DNA of 64,000 nucleotides from Gp1-AA133 sp964641665 (GCA_964641665.1 CAZXKO010000066.1:1-64000), one strand, 5' to 3'. Positions 25,811 to 34,909 are shown, counted from the stretch's first letter. The notes: a model not told the origin generated them from the sequence alone. Numbers and translations are program-made.

Positions 25811-26917
25811 ATGCGCGGCCTGGCCTGCGTGCTCATGTTCCAGACCCACTGCTTCGATTCCTGGCTGTCTCCAGCGGCGCGTAAGACGACCTTCTTCATG
25901 TATTCCCAGCTGGGTGGAACCCTGCCCGCCCCGCTGTTTCTCTTTCTGGCCGGCATTTCTTTCTCGCTGGTGACGGACAAGTTGGTCCGCAAGGGCGTCG
26001 TTCCCGGGCAGATTGCGAAGATAACCATCCGTCGTGGCGCGGAGATCTTTGCTCTCGGGTTGTTGTTTCGCCTGCAGGAATACGTCATCGCCTGGGGATG
26101 GTCACCTTGGACCGACCTCTTCCGGGTCGACATCCTGAACACCATCGGCGTTTCCATGATGCTGATGGGGGTGATGTGCTGGGCCGTTCTGGCGGGCGCA
26201 GCGCCTGGGGAACCTCGAACTCGGCTTGGGACATGCGCTGCCGGGGTGGCTCTGAGCATTTCGCTTCTCACCCCGCTGCTTTGGACCGCCTGGCGGCCGA
26301 ACTGGCTGCCCTGGCCGCTGCAGTCGTACGTGAACGGCGTGCACAACCTGGGTGAGCCGCAATCGTGGCTCTTTCCGATTTTTCCCTGGGCAGCGTTCGC
26401 CTTTGTCGGACTCGCGGTGGGATTTTCCTTACAGGAAGACTGGGCGCAGCGTCACGAAGCGGTGGTCTTTCTGTCGGCAGGACTGGGAGGAGTGACGTTG
26501 ATGGCGGTCGCGCGCTGGCTCGACGCGCAACCCCGGCAAATGTATCCGGTTTACGATTTCTGGCACACCAGCCCGAATTTCTTTCTGATCCGGTCGGGAC
26601 TGTTGCTCGTCATCCTGGCGGCGAGCTACGCGTGGTGCCGGTGGGGCGCGGCGCAACTGGGATTCAGTCCGCTGATCCAGTTGGGACAGACCTCATTGCT
26701 AGTGTATTGGGTGCACATTGAACTGGTGTATGGGCGATTGTCGATCCTGCCCAAGCGGGTGGAAGGCATCCGCGGGGCGACACTCGGATTGAGCGGGATC
26801 TTTCTGATGATGACAGCGCTCTCGCTCGCGCGGACCAGACTCAAGGGACGCGGTGTGATGATGTGGGCGTGGCTCAGAAGGCGCGCCGGCTTCGAAGCGG
26901 CTTCGCCGACGTGTTAG
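25811..26917 (+). CDS. DUF1624/HGSNAT-like membrane acyltransferase
   Basis: At least 368 residues with about 9-10 membrane helices. The conserved start DWMRGLACVLMFQTHC, LPAPLFLFLAGISFSL and IQLGQTSLLVYWVHIEL mark the heparan-alpha-glucosaminide N-acetyltransferase-like family (DUF1624), which moves acyl groups across membranes to sugars. ATG 25811 is the only standard start, but it falls inside the conserved motif. The frame is open upstream and reads SRLSYIDW just before it, as relatives do. The real start may be CTG 25769 or another rare codon. It follows the MarR gene closely, suggesting co-regulation. Confidence 0.8.
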   Translation: MRGLACVLMFQTHCFDSWLSPAARKTTFFMYSQLGGTLPAPLFLFLAGISFSLVTDKLVRKGVVPGQIAKITIRRGAEIFALGLLFRLQEYVIAWGWSPWTDLFRVDILNTIGVSMMLMGVMCWAVLAGAAPGEPRTRLGTCAAGVALSISLLTPLLWTAWRPNWLPWPLQSYVNGVHNLGEPQSWLFPIFPWAAFAFVGLAVGFSLQEDWAQRHEAVVFLSAGLGGVTLMAVARWLDAQPRQMYPVYDFWHTSPNFFLIRSGLLLVILAASYAWCRWGAAQLGFSPLIQLGQTSLLVYWVHIELVYGRLSILPKRVEGIRGATLGLSGIFLMMTALSLARTRLKGRGVMMWAWLRRRAGFEAASPTC

Positions 26918-26930
26918 AGGGCGCCGGCTT

Positions 26931-28583
26931 TCAGGCCTGCACCTCCGCCCAGTTGCTGCGCTCGAGAAAGGTCGGTGGCTCGTAGGTGCGGCCAGCGGCC
27001 AGGCGCCGTTCCTCGCGGCGCGATGTCCATAGAAGAAGCGGGCCTCCGAGGCGGGAAGCGACTCGCGCTGCCGTGCCGAATTCCCTTTCGACTTCCAGAC
27101 GTAGTCCCCGAATTTCCTCGCTTACGCTTCGATTGACATCGCGGAATTGTCTCTCCATAGCCCAGAGGGCGGCGTTGTAGGCGGTACGCAGCTTTTCCGC
27201 CTCGCGCGCAAAGCGCTCGCGGACACGCAGGTCGGAATGGTCCTTGTAGCGACGCCAGCCTTGCAGCGTAGTCTGGCACATCCGGTACAGGCTGGGCCCG
27301 TTTTGCTCGTAGTCGCGCCGGAAAGCCCAGTCGAGGAAACGCTTAGAGTCGTCGCGCGAAATGGCCGCGTGCTGAAAGTTGAACTTGTGCTGGCCGTGGA
27401 CGTCGGCGAGGTCGACATTGTCGAGCATACGGCCCTGCTCCGACATTTCCTTGAAAAGAGGCGTGCCGGGCACGGGCGTGTAGAGCATGAACTGGTGAAA
27501 GTCAGTATGGTGGCTGACGGCGTAGCCGATTTCGTCGCCGATGTTCTCGCGGGTGTGGTGTTCCAGGCCGATGATGGTCGAGCCCTGAACGCGAATGCCG
27601 TGTTCGCGAAGTTCGCGCGTGAGCTGGCGCGTGTCAGTGCCCTGGAGTTTGGTGTAGTGAGACTTAGGAGATTCCAGGCCCATCCATATCCATGAGACGC
27701 CCAGATCGACCAGTTCCTGCAGCGTGTACTTGCGGATCGCGTTAGCCGAGGCAAACACCGCCATTCCCCAACTCTTGCCGGTCCTCTTCATGCGCTGGAG
27801 CAGCTGCATGGCGCGCTCGCGATGCAGCAGAAAATTTTCGTCCATGACAAAGAAAGTCTGGACCTTCAGGGCGCTCTCCATGTGGCTCATCACCTCGAAG
27901 AGTTCGTCGCCGGTTTCGTAGAAGTTCACGAACTTTCCTTTGCCGCCAAAAAAAGACGACGTCGTGCAGAAGTTGCAGCCCATGGGGCAGCCGACCGACG
28001 GGATGATCGTCGCGGCTGTAGCGCCTTTCCGGTCGGGAAGGCTCACGCCGAGAATGCGGGTTTTCAGGCCCGAGACGATTTCCGGGTGGCGGATCGGCGC
28101 CTCCGGATTCTCGCCGAGGTACTCGCGCATCCAGCGGATGCCCTCGCCGCGGACAATGTGATCGGCGTCGATCATGGTCTCGATCCCGGGAATGGCGGCG
28201 ACGTGGCCCCCTACCACGATCGCGGACTGCGGCGAAAGCTCGCGTACCACACGGCACATCTCGCGCACTTTCCCAACATTCACGATGATCGAAGAAATCC
28301 CCACGATGTCGTAATCATGCGCGGTCAGCTCGCGCACAAAGGCCTCGCGGGTGGGAAAATCGAGCACGGTGCAGGGGGCGGAAATATTCGCCTGGATCAT
28401 CATGATCCCCCAGGAACGGTGGAACATGCGCAGAGAGAACGCGCCCTGGACCCGCGTGACCTGGTTGTGGTAAAGCTCCATCGGGTTGATGGACCGGCTG
28501 CCGAACTCGTCATCCTGCGCGTAAGGCCCGAAAACAGATGTGAACAGCACGCGTGCGCGCGCGCCCTTGGGGTGAGGCTTCAT
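26931..28583 (-). CDS. B12-binding-domain radical SAM protein
   Basis: 550 residues. The N-terminal third is a cobalamin-binding Rossmann domain (YDIVGISSIIVNVGKVREM, IVVGGHVAAIPG, IVRGEG). The radical SAM barrel has the CxxxCxxC cluster motif in CPMGCNFCTTS and the downstream strands typical of class B enzymes (FFVMDENFLLH, GSTIIGLEHHT, LYTPVPGTPLF). A ~130-residue charged helical C-terminus (WRRYKDHSDLRVRERF) is of unknown use. Class B enzymes usually methylate unactivated carbons or phosphinates in lipid and antibiotic pathways. No pathway partners are adjacent, so the substrate is unknown. Confidence 0.88.
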   Translation of the reverse strand: MKPHPKGARARVLFTSVFGPYAQDDEFGSRSINPMELYHNQVTRVQGAFSLRMFHRSWGIMMIQANISAPCTVLDFPTREAFVRELTAHDYDIVGISSIIVNVGKVREMCRVVRELSPQSAIVVGGHVAAIPGIETMIDADHIVRGEGIRWMREYLGENPEAPIRHPEIVSGLKTRILGVSLPDRKGATAATIIPSVGCPMGCNFCTTSSFFGGKGKFVNFYETGDELFEVMSHMESALKVQTFFVMDENFLLHRERAMQLLQRMKRTGKSWGMAVFASANAIRKYTLQELVDLGVSWIWMGLESPKSHYTKLQGTDTRQLTRELREHGIRVQGSTIIGLEHHTRENIGDEIGYAVSHHTDFHQFMLYTPVPGTPLFKEMSEQGRMLDNVDLADVHGQHKFNFQHAAISRDDSKRFLDWAFRRDYEQNGPSLYRMCQTTLQGWRRYKDHSDLRVRERFAREAEKLRTAYNAALWAMERQFRDVNRSVSEEIRGLRLEVEREFGTAARVASRLGGPLLLWTSRREERRLAAGRTYEPPTFLERSNWAEVQA

Positions 28584-28661
28584 TTGAGGAATGCTCCTGC
28601 GTCCAGATTAAGCACCTGCGGAGGAGCAGGTATGTGAGCTCCCAGCGAAAATACAAAACTA

Positions 28662-29240
28662 TTACACAGAGAAGTGGCGCGAAGATAACTGGACAATTGC
28701 GCTGCCGACCAGCCTGAGGCCGATTCCCCACAGCTGCCGGGCCGTGGCCTCGTCGCTGCCGTACCCGAACAGGTAGAAGGTCACATAAAAGCCTTCGCGG
28801 ACAGCTTCTCCTTCGCGGAAGAAGCACCGGCGCAGCAGGAATTCCGCCGACGCAGGAATTTCCGGGACACGTTTGAGCAAAGCAGTCAGTTTGCCTAAGA
28901 ATTTTTCATGATCGTCGAATGAGTACCGGGCGGATTGGCCCGAGAAAACAAAGTCGACATAGGACCCGAATTTCCAGGGCGCGCCGAAGATTTCTTCCTC
29001 GGGATGGATTTCCGTACTCGCCCAGGCATCGCATTTCGCTGTCTCTAGCGGGCTCGCTGGGGAGTTTGCAGCCACAAGGAATTCTCTGAGGTCGGGAAAA
29101 CGCTCAGCCTCTTCCAACAGGCTGAGCGCCTCGGGTTCACGCTTCAAGTCGTGATAGCGCGGGCCGCCAGCCGGGGTTGCCCAGGGGAATTCCAGGGTCT
29201 CATCGTCAGCGCCGAGTTCGACGGCAAAGTCGACTTGCAT
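28662..29240 (-). CDS. Conserved hypothetical protein
   Basis: 192 residues, soluble, acidic N-terminus (VDFAVELGADDETLEFPW), no signal peptide. Aromatic-rich segments (PWKFGSYVDFVFSGQSARY, FYVTFYLFGYGSDE) suggest an alpha/beta fold. I recognise no family. It lies 70 bp downstream of lemA on the same strand and may be the last gene of that cluster, or pair with the radical SAM gene 78 bp further on. ATG 29240 lacks a good ribosome site. Confidence 0.7.
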   Translation of the reverse strand: MQVDFAVELGADDETLEFPWATPAGGPRYHDLKREPEALSLLEEAERFPDLREFLVAANSPASPLETAKCDAWASTEIHPEEEIFGAPWKFGSYVDFVFSGQSARYSFDDHEKFLGKLTALLKRVPEIPASAEFLLRRCFFREGEAVREGFYVTFYLFGYGSDEATARQLWGIGLRLVGSAIVQLSSRHFSV

Positions 29241-29310
29241 GAGCGAGTCTGCAGAAGCAAGGAACCGAGGATTTCCGCTGAGATGTGCGCCCCCGGTCCC
29301 CGCTCGCGAA

Positions 29311-29922
29311 CTACTTCGCCGGCGCCGGCTGCGGCGCTGCCCCGGGAGCTGGCGTCCCGAAATTCACCTTAGGCACTTCCCGCGAACCTTCAGCCGCCTT
29401 GAAGTAGGCATCGTTGGGCTTGAAGCCTGCCCATCCGGCAAAGACGCTGGCGGGGAATTGCTGAACGTAGGTGTTGTAGTCCTGCAAGGTGTCGTTGTAG
29501 CGCTTGCGTTCGACCGAGATGCGGTTCTCCGTGCCCGCCAGCTCATCCTGCAAGCGGAGGAAGTTCTCGTTCGACTTCAGCTGGGGATAGTTCTCGACAA
29601 TCACCAACAGACGGCCGATCGCGCCATCGAGTTGGTTGTTGGCCGCAATCTTCTCTGAAGGTGAACCCGCTGATAGCAGCGCCGACCGGGCCTTCGCGAT
29701 GTCGCCGAAGACGGTCTGCTCCTGTTTCGCGAACCCCTTCACCGTTTCCACCAGGTTCGGGATGAGGTCGGCGCGGCGTTGCAGAACGATATCGACCTGC
29801 GACCACGCGGCCTTCACCGCCTCGTTCTTGGTGACAAGCGTGTTGCGCACTCCGACGTACTGCCCGAAAACGGCCAGCACGATGAGCGCCAGAATGATCA
29901 CTACGATTAAACCTTTACCCAT
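29311..29922 (-). CDS. lemA: LemA family protein
   Basis: 203 residues. A single N-terminal membrane helix (LIVVIILALIVLAVFGQYV) precedes the LemA core: RNTLVTKNEAVKAAWSQVDI, LQRRADLIPNLVETVKGF, NNQLDGAIGRLLVIVENYPQ and LAGTENRISVERKRYNDTL. A Pro/Ala-rich tail ends it. ATG 29922 follows GGAGG with eight bases spacing, so the GTG further upstream is rejected. LemA proteins are often encoded with TPM-domain (YgcG-like) proteins, as here, though a nucleotidyltransferase-like gene sits between them. The biochemical role is unknown; membrane quality control has been suggested for the TPM partner. Confidence 0.92.
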   Translation of the reverse strand: MGKGLIVVIILALIVLAVFGQYVGVRNTLVTKNEAVKAAWSQVDIVLQRRADLIPNLVETVKGFAKQEQTVFGDIAKARSALLSAGSPSEKIAANNQLDGAIGRLLVIVENYPQLKSNENFLRLQDELAGTENRISVERKRYNDTLQDYNTYVQQFPASVFAGWAGFKPNDAYFKAAEGSREVPKVNFGTPAPGAAPQPAPAK

Positions 29923-29995
29923 ATCTCTCTCCTCCACACAAACTCTGGGAAAACCGCCGCGAAGCCTAGGCGAAGCACTCTATCGGACTCGCAAC

Positions 29996-30730
29996 CTACC
30001 GGTCCAGCATTCTATCGACGGCGCCCGTCACCTGCTCTACCGCGGCCAGGTAGCGCGCGGCGACTTCCTGAACACGGAACTGCTTGCGTTCAGCACGATG
30101 TTCGCGAATGTCGAGCAAGTGCTCGAAAGCGCTGGCATCGAAGCCGAGGCTGGCCGCCAGCGCCTTCACCGACTCACGCTTGGTGGCCGGCACAGGCTGC
30201 CCTTGCGCGATGAGCACGTGACGAAACAAGGTCGTAAAAGCGGACAACGAGTGCAGCATCAAATCCCAGGTGCGCCTTTCGTCCCTCGCGTCTAACAGCA
30301 AACGCTGCCGGAGCAGAATGAGTTTCTCACGCAACTCGTATTCCACCTGCGCCCGGTGAAACTGCATCGGGATCTCAAGCGACGCGATCACATCGGGACC
30401 GAAGAGCACGCGATGTTTTTCGCGCATGTCCATCCACTCGATCGCAAACACATCCGCCGAGCGCTCGAGTTCGTTTTTCGTGATCAGCAATGGGGCATGA
30501 TGTCCTTGCTTCGTCCACCACTCCACAACCGGGGCAAGCGCAAGCAGTTTGGGCAAAGAGGTGTCCTGCAAGACGCACAGCAGGTTGATATTCGAAAACT
30601 CCGGATCGTAGCCGCCGGACGCGGCCGAACCGTACAGGATCACGCTCACCAGGTTCGCCCCGGCGCCCTGCTGCAGGCGCGTAACGAACTCGCTGATCTG
30701 CTTTTCGGGAATAACGTTTTCAGGAGCCAT
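29996..30730 (-). CDS. Nucleotidyltransferase-fold protein with altered active site
   Basis: 244 residues from ATG 30730 (GAGGAA upstream, 22 bp after the TPM gene). The N-terminus has the Pol-beta nucleotidyltransferase signature VSVILYGSAASGGYDPEFSN, but the following strand is SNINLL where active enzymes have SDIDLL. Both metal-binding aspartates are asparagines, so catalysis is unlikely. A helical C-terminal half (REKLILLRQRLLLDARDERR, LFRHVLIAQG) resembles HEPN-like helices. The longer frame to 30871 only overlaps the glycine-rich end of the TPM gene. Its place between TPM and lemA suggests a part in that membrane system. Confidence 0.75.
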   Translation of the reverse strand: MAPENVIPEKQISEFVTRLQQGAGANLVSVILYGSAASGGYDPEFSNINLLCVLQDTSLPKLLALAPVVEWWTKQGHHAPLLITKNELERSADVFAIEWMDMREKHRVLFGPDVIASLEIPMQFHRAQVEYELREKLILLRQRLLLDARDERRTWDLMLHSLSAFTTLFRHVLIAQGQPVPATKRESVKALAASLGFDASAFEHLLDIREHRAERKQFRVQEVAARYLAAVEQVTGAVDRMLDR

Positions 30731-30752
30731 AGCGTTCCTCAATGCTTCCGTC

Positions 30753-31523
30753 CTACCAGCTTCCGTCCGCGCCGCCGCCGCCCGTGCTGCCGCCACCGAA
30801 GCCACCAAATCCGCCACCGCCCCCTCCGAAGCCCCCACCCCAACCGCCCCCACCGCGGCCGCCTCCGCCACCGAACAGGAGCATGTAGAAGAGCAGCCGG
30901 CGCAGCGGCGGCACCGCCAGAACGATGATTATGACGACGATGATCGCAACCACCTGGCTGGGCGAGAGATTCGTCCCACGTGGCCGGGCGCCCGGTTCGA
31001 CGCTGCGCGGTTGCGAGGTGGCGATCTCAACCCCAGCGTCCTGCGCGATCACATCGACGATTCTCGATGTAAGCAGACTTACGGCCCCGTCGTAATCCCC
31101 GTGTTGCAGGTAGGGCACGGCCTCACGTCCGAAACCTCCCACCTTGCCATCGGGCAGGATTGATTCCATGCCATAGCCAACCCGGATGGATCGCTTGTGA
31201 TCCTGCACAGCGAGCAGGATCAGGACGCCCCTATCTTTGCTTTTCTGCCCGATACCCCACTTCTGGTAGAGATCAACCGAGTAGTCGAAAATTTCCCGCC
31301 CGTCGCTGGACTTGATCGTGACAACAACGATCTGCGCTTGCGTTTTCTGCTCGACCTCGCGGCACAATCCGTTGAGCCGATCTTGCGTGGCACTGCTCAG
31401 CACGCCCGCGAAATCGTTGACATAATTGGTGGGCTTCAGCGAAGAGACAGGCTCAGCAGACGCGAACGTGGCGCATGCGACCGCCGCCAGAAGAATCGAC
31501 AGAAATTGCAGGCGCAGCCGCAT
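30753..31523 (-). CDS. TPM-domain (YgcG-like) membrane protein with Gly-rich tail
   Basis: 256 residues. Signal peptide MRLRLQFLSILLAAVACATF, then the TPM domain: YVNDFAGVLSSATQDRLNGL, AQIVVVTIKSSDGREIFDYS, LYQKWGIGQKSKDRGVLILL and RVGYGMESILPDG. A membrane helix (VVAIIVVIIIVLAVPPL) and a Gly-rich C-terminus (GGGWGGGFGG) follow. ATG 31523 is chosen because the signal peptide begins there. Related plant proteins help repair photosystem II; bacterial members are linked with LemA. It is the first gene of the leftward cluster TPM, nucleotidyltransferase-like, lemA. Confidence 0.9.
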   Translation of the reverse strand: MRLRLQFLSILLAAVACATFASAEPVSSLKPTNYVNDFAGVLSSATQDRLNGLCREVEQKTQAQIVVVTIKSSDGREIFDYSVDLYQKWGIGQKSKDRGVLILLAVQDHKRSIRVGYGMESILPDGKVGGFGREAVPYLQHGDYDGAVSLLTSRIVDVIAQDAGVEIATSQPRSVEPGARPRGTNLSPSQVVAIIVVIIIVLAVPPLRRLLFYMLLFGGGGGRGGGGWGGGFGGGGGGFGGFGGGSTGGGGADGSW

Positions 31524-31662
31524 CGCGGAGATTGTACAGGAGTGCCGAGTTGCGAGTGCGGGGATGCGAGTCCGAACGGGACTGCGAAAGCGAGATGTCC
31601 CGAATAACGACTTGATCAAGGCTTTGCTTGCGACTGACGGCTAGCGCCTGCCGACTGAAAAG

Positions 31663-32655
31663 TCAGAAGCGCCTCAGGAACTCAACGATCTGTTGCTCGG
31701 CCCAGCGGCCATCATAGCCGTTGGGGCGTGCGAGAAACGAACAGTGCCCCCCATCCGCCGTCTCGATGAATGTCAAATTCGGATTGGCGGCAATCTTGCT
31801 CCGGGTCTCCGGAATGAGATGAACGAACGGGTCCGTGGCTGCGTGCAGGATGAGCCCGGGCACCGCAAGCCGACCCACGACGTTCGACGCGGCCGCACGC
31901 GCATAGTAGTCCACCGCGCCTTCGAAGCCACAATAGTAGGCGGTAACTTTGTCGTCGAACTCGCGCAGGCTTTTCACACCCCGCAGACGCTTCACATCGA
32001 AGTGCTCCGGGAAAAGCTTCGCCTTGGCGCGGAATCGCTGCCTCAGCTTGACCATGAAATATTCTTCGTAAATGCGGTTGCCGGGAAGGTGCAACGCATC
32101 GGCCGAGGCTGCCAGATCCATCGCCGGGCACACCGCGGCCACCGCGGAAAATTCCGGGGGCCCTTCCCTGCCCCATTCGCCCGCCGTCTTCAAGACCAGG
32201 TTGCCGCCCATGGAGAATCCCGCCAGAGCAAAGCGCGTGATCTTGTCGCGCTCGATCAGGTTGCGCGCAACCGCGGCAATGTCGCCCGACAAGCTCGAGT
32301 TATAGAGCGTGGGCGCGAGGTGATCGGTGCCGCCGCAGTTCCTCTGGTTGACGCGAACCACGTTCATGCCCGCGGCCAGTCCCTTCTGCGCGACACCCAC
32401 CATGTACCCGGAATCACTGGAGCCTTCGAGGCCATGCACGACGATCAGCGTTAAGACATCGCGCCACTCCGCCTGCCAGTGGCAGTGGCATAGGACACTG
32501 ACGCCGGGTTCAACTTCGACATGCCGCTCTTCGGGAGCCGGCAGCCGAATGTTGCGGAACAAGAAGAATCCGGCCAGGGTCTGCAGGTGCCCTCCGCGGA
32601 GAAAACGGCGCGGTTCAAACGCGGGCGGCTGAAACTGGGTTTGCGTGGCGGCCAC
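31663..32655 (-). CDS. YheT-like alpha/beta hydrolase
   Basis: 330 residues without a signal peptide. It matches the AB-hydrolase YheT/ABHD1-3 group: FLRGGHLQTLAGFFLFRN at the start, LTLIVVHGLEGSSDSGYM for the oxyanion region, nucleophile Ser in FALAGFSMGGNLVLKTAGE, acid Asp in HAATDPFVHLI and His in DGGHCSFLARP. The triad is complete. Relatives act on lipids or esters; the true substrate is unknown. It is divergent from the FmdB gene at 32714, with only 58 bp between them for both promoters. Confidence 0.9.
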   Translation of the reverse strand: MAATQTQFQPPAFEPRRFLRGGHLQTLAGFFLFRNIRLPAPEERHVEVEPGVSVLCHCHWQAEWRDVLTLIVVHGLEGSSDSGYMVGVAQKGLAAGMNVVRVNQRNCGGTDHLAPTLYNSSLSGDIAAVARNLIERDKITRFALAGFSMGGNLVLKTAGEWGREGPPEFSAVAAVCPAMDLAASADALHLPGNRIYEEYFMVKLRQRFRAKAKLFPEHFDVKRLRGVKSLREFDDKVTAYYCGFEGAVDYYARAAASNVVGRLAVPGLILHAATDPFVHLIPETRSKIAANPNLTFIETADGGHCSFLARPNGYDGRWAEQQIVEFLRRF

Positions 32656-32713
32656 CCTCTGATTTTAAATAGAGACGGCGGTTCCTGCCGCCGGATTTCC
32701 CGGGAGCGGATTT

Positions 32714-32947
32714 ATGCCGATTTTCGAATACATCTGCAAGGAATGTGACCACTCGTTCGAAGCCTTGGTATACGGCCAGCAGAAGGCCGAGTGCCCAAAG
32801 TGCCACAGCAAGCAGCTCGCACCGCAACTCTCGACCTTTGCCGTGTCCAGCAAGGGCTCCCCTTCGAGCCAGCCCTCCGCCGGAGCCTGTGGATCGTGCG
32901 GCGATCCCCGCGGGCCCGGCGCCTGCTCAATGCGCAATATGAATTGA
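32714..32947 (+). CDS. FmdB-family zinc-ribbon protein
   Basis: 77 residues. The start MPIFEYICKECDHSFEAL and the pair CPKCHSKQLAPQLS give a CxxC...CxxC zinc ribbon of the FmdB type. A Ser/Gly tail carries two further Cys (GACGSCGD). FmdB proteins are putative regulators with no settled role. Confidence 0.88.
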   Translation: MPIFEYICKECDHSFEALVYGQQKAECPKCHSKQLAPQLSTFAVSSKGSPSSQPSAGACGSCGDPRGPGACSMRNMN

Positions 32948-33096
32948 TTTCCGCTCCAGCTCCCATCTTCCCAACCTCTTTCCCAGTCGTGTGACTTTGG
33001 AGACCAGCCAGCCGGTAACGGCTGTTACTTTGCAGGATCCTGAAAGCCAAGTATCCTCGCTTCATTCCTGTGCTGTTCGTTTGGGAGGCAGCGCTC

Positions 33097-33423
33097 ATGG
33101 ACCGCGAACGCGAAATGCTGGTCAACACGTCCTTGCCCGTACGCATCTGGGGGGTGGACAGCTACTGCCAACCCTTCATGCAGCTGGCCAGCGTGCGCAA
33201 TATCGGCAGCCTGGGTGCGGTCGTCAAGAACGTGCGCTCGCAGGTAAAACCCGGCGAGGTCCTCGACGTGCAATACGACGGGAACAAAGCCCAGTTCCGC
33301 GTAATCTGGGCGGGCAAGCCGGGAACGATCGAAGCCGGCGAACTTGGCCTGGAGCGCTTGCCCGAAGAACCCTACATCTGGGGCGTCGATCCGGTGCGCT
33401 GCGCACTGGTAGGAAACGGGTAA
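33097..33423 (+). CDS. PilZ-like small protein
   Basis: 108 residues from ATG 33097, preceded by GGGAGG at 33083-33088. It has the beta-barrel pattern of PilZ-like proteins found in acidobacteria: LVNTSLPVRIWGVDSYCQPF, ASVRNIGSLGAVVKNVRSQV, LDVQYDGNKAQFRVIWAG. The canonical c-di-GMP motifs (RxxxR and DxSxxG) are missing or altered: there is an NIGSLGA where D/NxSxxG is expected, and no clear RxxxR. Ligand binding is therefore doubtful. A role in c-di-GMP-related signalling is inference. Confidence 0.7.
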   Translation: MDREREMLVNTSLPVRIWGVDSYCQPFMQLASVRNIGSLGAVVKNVRSQVKPGEVLDVQYDGNKAQFRVIWAGKPGTIEAGELGLERLPEEPYIWGVDPVRCALVGNG

Positions 33424-33484
33424 ACAAAAACGGAGCAGCTTTCGCCGCCCCGCTTCCTTTCCACTGAGAACCGCGAACTGCCCT

Positions 33485-34762
33485 CTAGGTTCCTTCCGAC
33501 CAGCCCGCCAGGTACTCTTCCTGCTCGGGCGTCAAACGGTCGATCTTGATGCCCATCGACTCGAGCTTCAGCTTGGCAACCCGCTTATCAAGATCAACTG
33601 GCACGGTGTAGACCGTCTTTTCCAGCTTGTCGTGATTCTTCACCATGTACTCAACCGAAAGCGCCTGGTCGGCGAAGCTCATATCCATCACCGACGGCGG
33701 GTGGCCTTCAGCAGCGGCCAGGTTGATCAAGCGTCCTTCGCCCAACAGGTTTATCTTGCGCCCGTCCTTCATCGAATACTCTTCGACAAAGTTGCGGGTG
33801 GTGCGCTTGGACGACGACATCTTCTCCAGCGTGGGGATGTCGATTTCGACGTTGAAGTGCCCCGAGTTCGAAATGATGGCGCCGTTCTTCATGACTTCGA
33901 AGTGTTCCTTGGTGAGCACGTTCTTGTTACCCGTAACCGTGCAGAAGACATCGCCGATCTTCGCAGCCTCGGTCATCGACATCACCCGGAAGCCGTCCAT
34001 CACGGCTTCGAGCGCCTTGGTCGGGTCGATCTCGGTGACGATGACTTCAGCGCCTGTCCCGCGTGCGCGGCTGGCGAGACCGCGACCGCACCAGCCGTAG
34101 CCGGCGACCACGAACTTCGATCCTGCCAGCAGGAAATTGGTGGCGCGGATAATCCCATCAATGGTCGACTGCCCCGTGCCATAACGATTGTCGAACAGGT
34201 GCTTCGTATCGGCATCATTGACGGCAACGATCGGGTACCGCAGTACACCTTCCTTCGCCATTGCCCGCAGCCGGATGACTCCCGTGGTGGTTTCTTCTGT
34301 GCCCCCAATCACGCCCTCCAGAACGTCGTCGCGTTTGGTGTGCAGCACGCTGACCAGGTCCGCGCCGTCGTCCATGGTGATCTGCGGACGGTGGTCGATG
34401 GCCGCGACAATGTGCTGGTAATACGTCTCGTTGTCTTCGCCCTTGATGGCGAAAACCGGAATGCTGTAGTCGCGCACCAGGCTCGCCGCCACGTCGTCCT
34501 GGGTCGAGAGCGGGTTCGACGCGCACAGAACCATGTCTGCCCCGCCGTCGCGCAGGCAGATCGCCAGGTTCGCGGTCTCGGCCGTTACGTGCAGGCAGGC
34601 GGAAATACGCACGCCCTTGAGCGGCTGGTTCTTGATGAATTCCTTGCGAATGATCTGCAGCACGTTCATGGACTGGTTCGCCCATTCAATGCGTTTTTTG
34701 CCGAGGTCTGCCAGATCGAGATTCTTGACGTCGCAGCTGACTTGCGTCGGTGTCGTCGACAT
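33485..34762 (-). CDS. ahcY: Adenosylhomocysteinase
   Basis: 425 residues, full length. It splits S-adenosylhomocysteine into adenosine and homocysteine in the methyl cycle. Recognisable parts are ISACLHVTAETANLAICLRD, CASNPLSTQDDVAASL, GVIGGTEETTTGVIRLRAM, DADTKHLFDNRYGTGQSTID and the NAD-binding GYGWCGRGLASRARG. It ends YLAGWSEGT without the C-terminal extension that carries the last Lys/Tyr of eukaryotic and long bacterial forms, matching the shorter bacterial/archaeal type. It lies downstream of metK, 147 bp apart with a terminator between. No SAH riboswitch pattern was seen upstream. Confidence 0.97.
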   Translation of the reverse strand: MSTTPTQVSCDVKNLDLADLGKKRIEWANQSMNVLQIIRKEFIKNQPLKGVRISACLHVTAETANLAICLRDGGADMVLCASNPLSTQDDVAASLVRDYSIPVFAIKGEDNETYYQHIVAAIDHRPQITMDDGADLVSVLHTKRDDVLEGVIGGTEETTTGVIRLRAMAKEGVLRYPIVAVNDADTKHLFDNRYGTGQSTIDGIIRATNFLLAGSKFVVAGYGWCGRGLASRARGTGAEVIVTEIDPTKALEAVMDGFRVMSMTEAAKIGDVFCTVTGNKNVLTKEHFEVMKNGAIISNSGHFNVEIDIPTLEKMSSSKRTTRNFVEEYSMKDGRKINLLGEGRLINLAAAEGHPPSVMDMSFADQALSVEYMVKNHDKLEKTVYTVPVDLDKRVAKLKLESMGIKIDRLTPEQEEYLAGWSEGT

Positions 34763-34877
34763 ACTTCTCCTATTGATGCTTGCGGCCAGATTTGGACTGC
34801 TGATTCAAAGGCTTGACCATCAGAATACACGAATCATGGGGACGGATTTCCCAGACTCGCTCGCTCCGGAGGTTACG

Positions 34878-34901
34878 AGGGGACGCCGCCAAACGTCCCC
34901 T
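34878..34901 (-). terminator. Terminator after metK
   Basis: GGGGACG and CGTCCCC form a seven-base-pair stem, extended by one A-T pair, around an eight-base loop. It lies nine bases after the metK stop codon. It would separate metK from ahcY transcription, at least partly. Confidence 0.65.
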
Positions 34902-34909
34902 TGTCTTAT

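Noticed and set aside
33632..34816. 394-codon plus-strand frame opposite ahcY
   Set aside because: Antisense shadow of a highly conserved gene in GC-rich DNA; no family resemblance.
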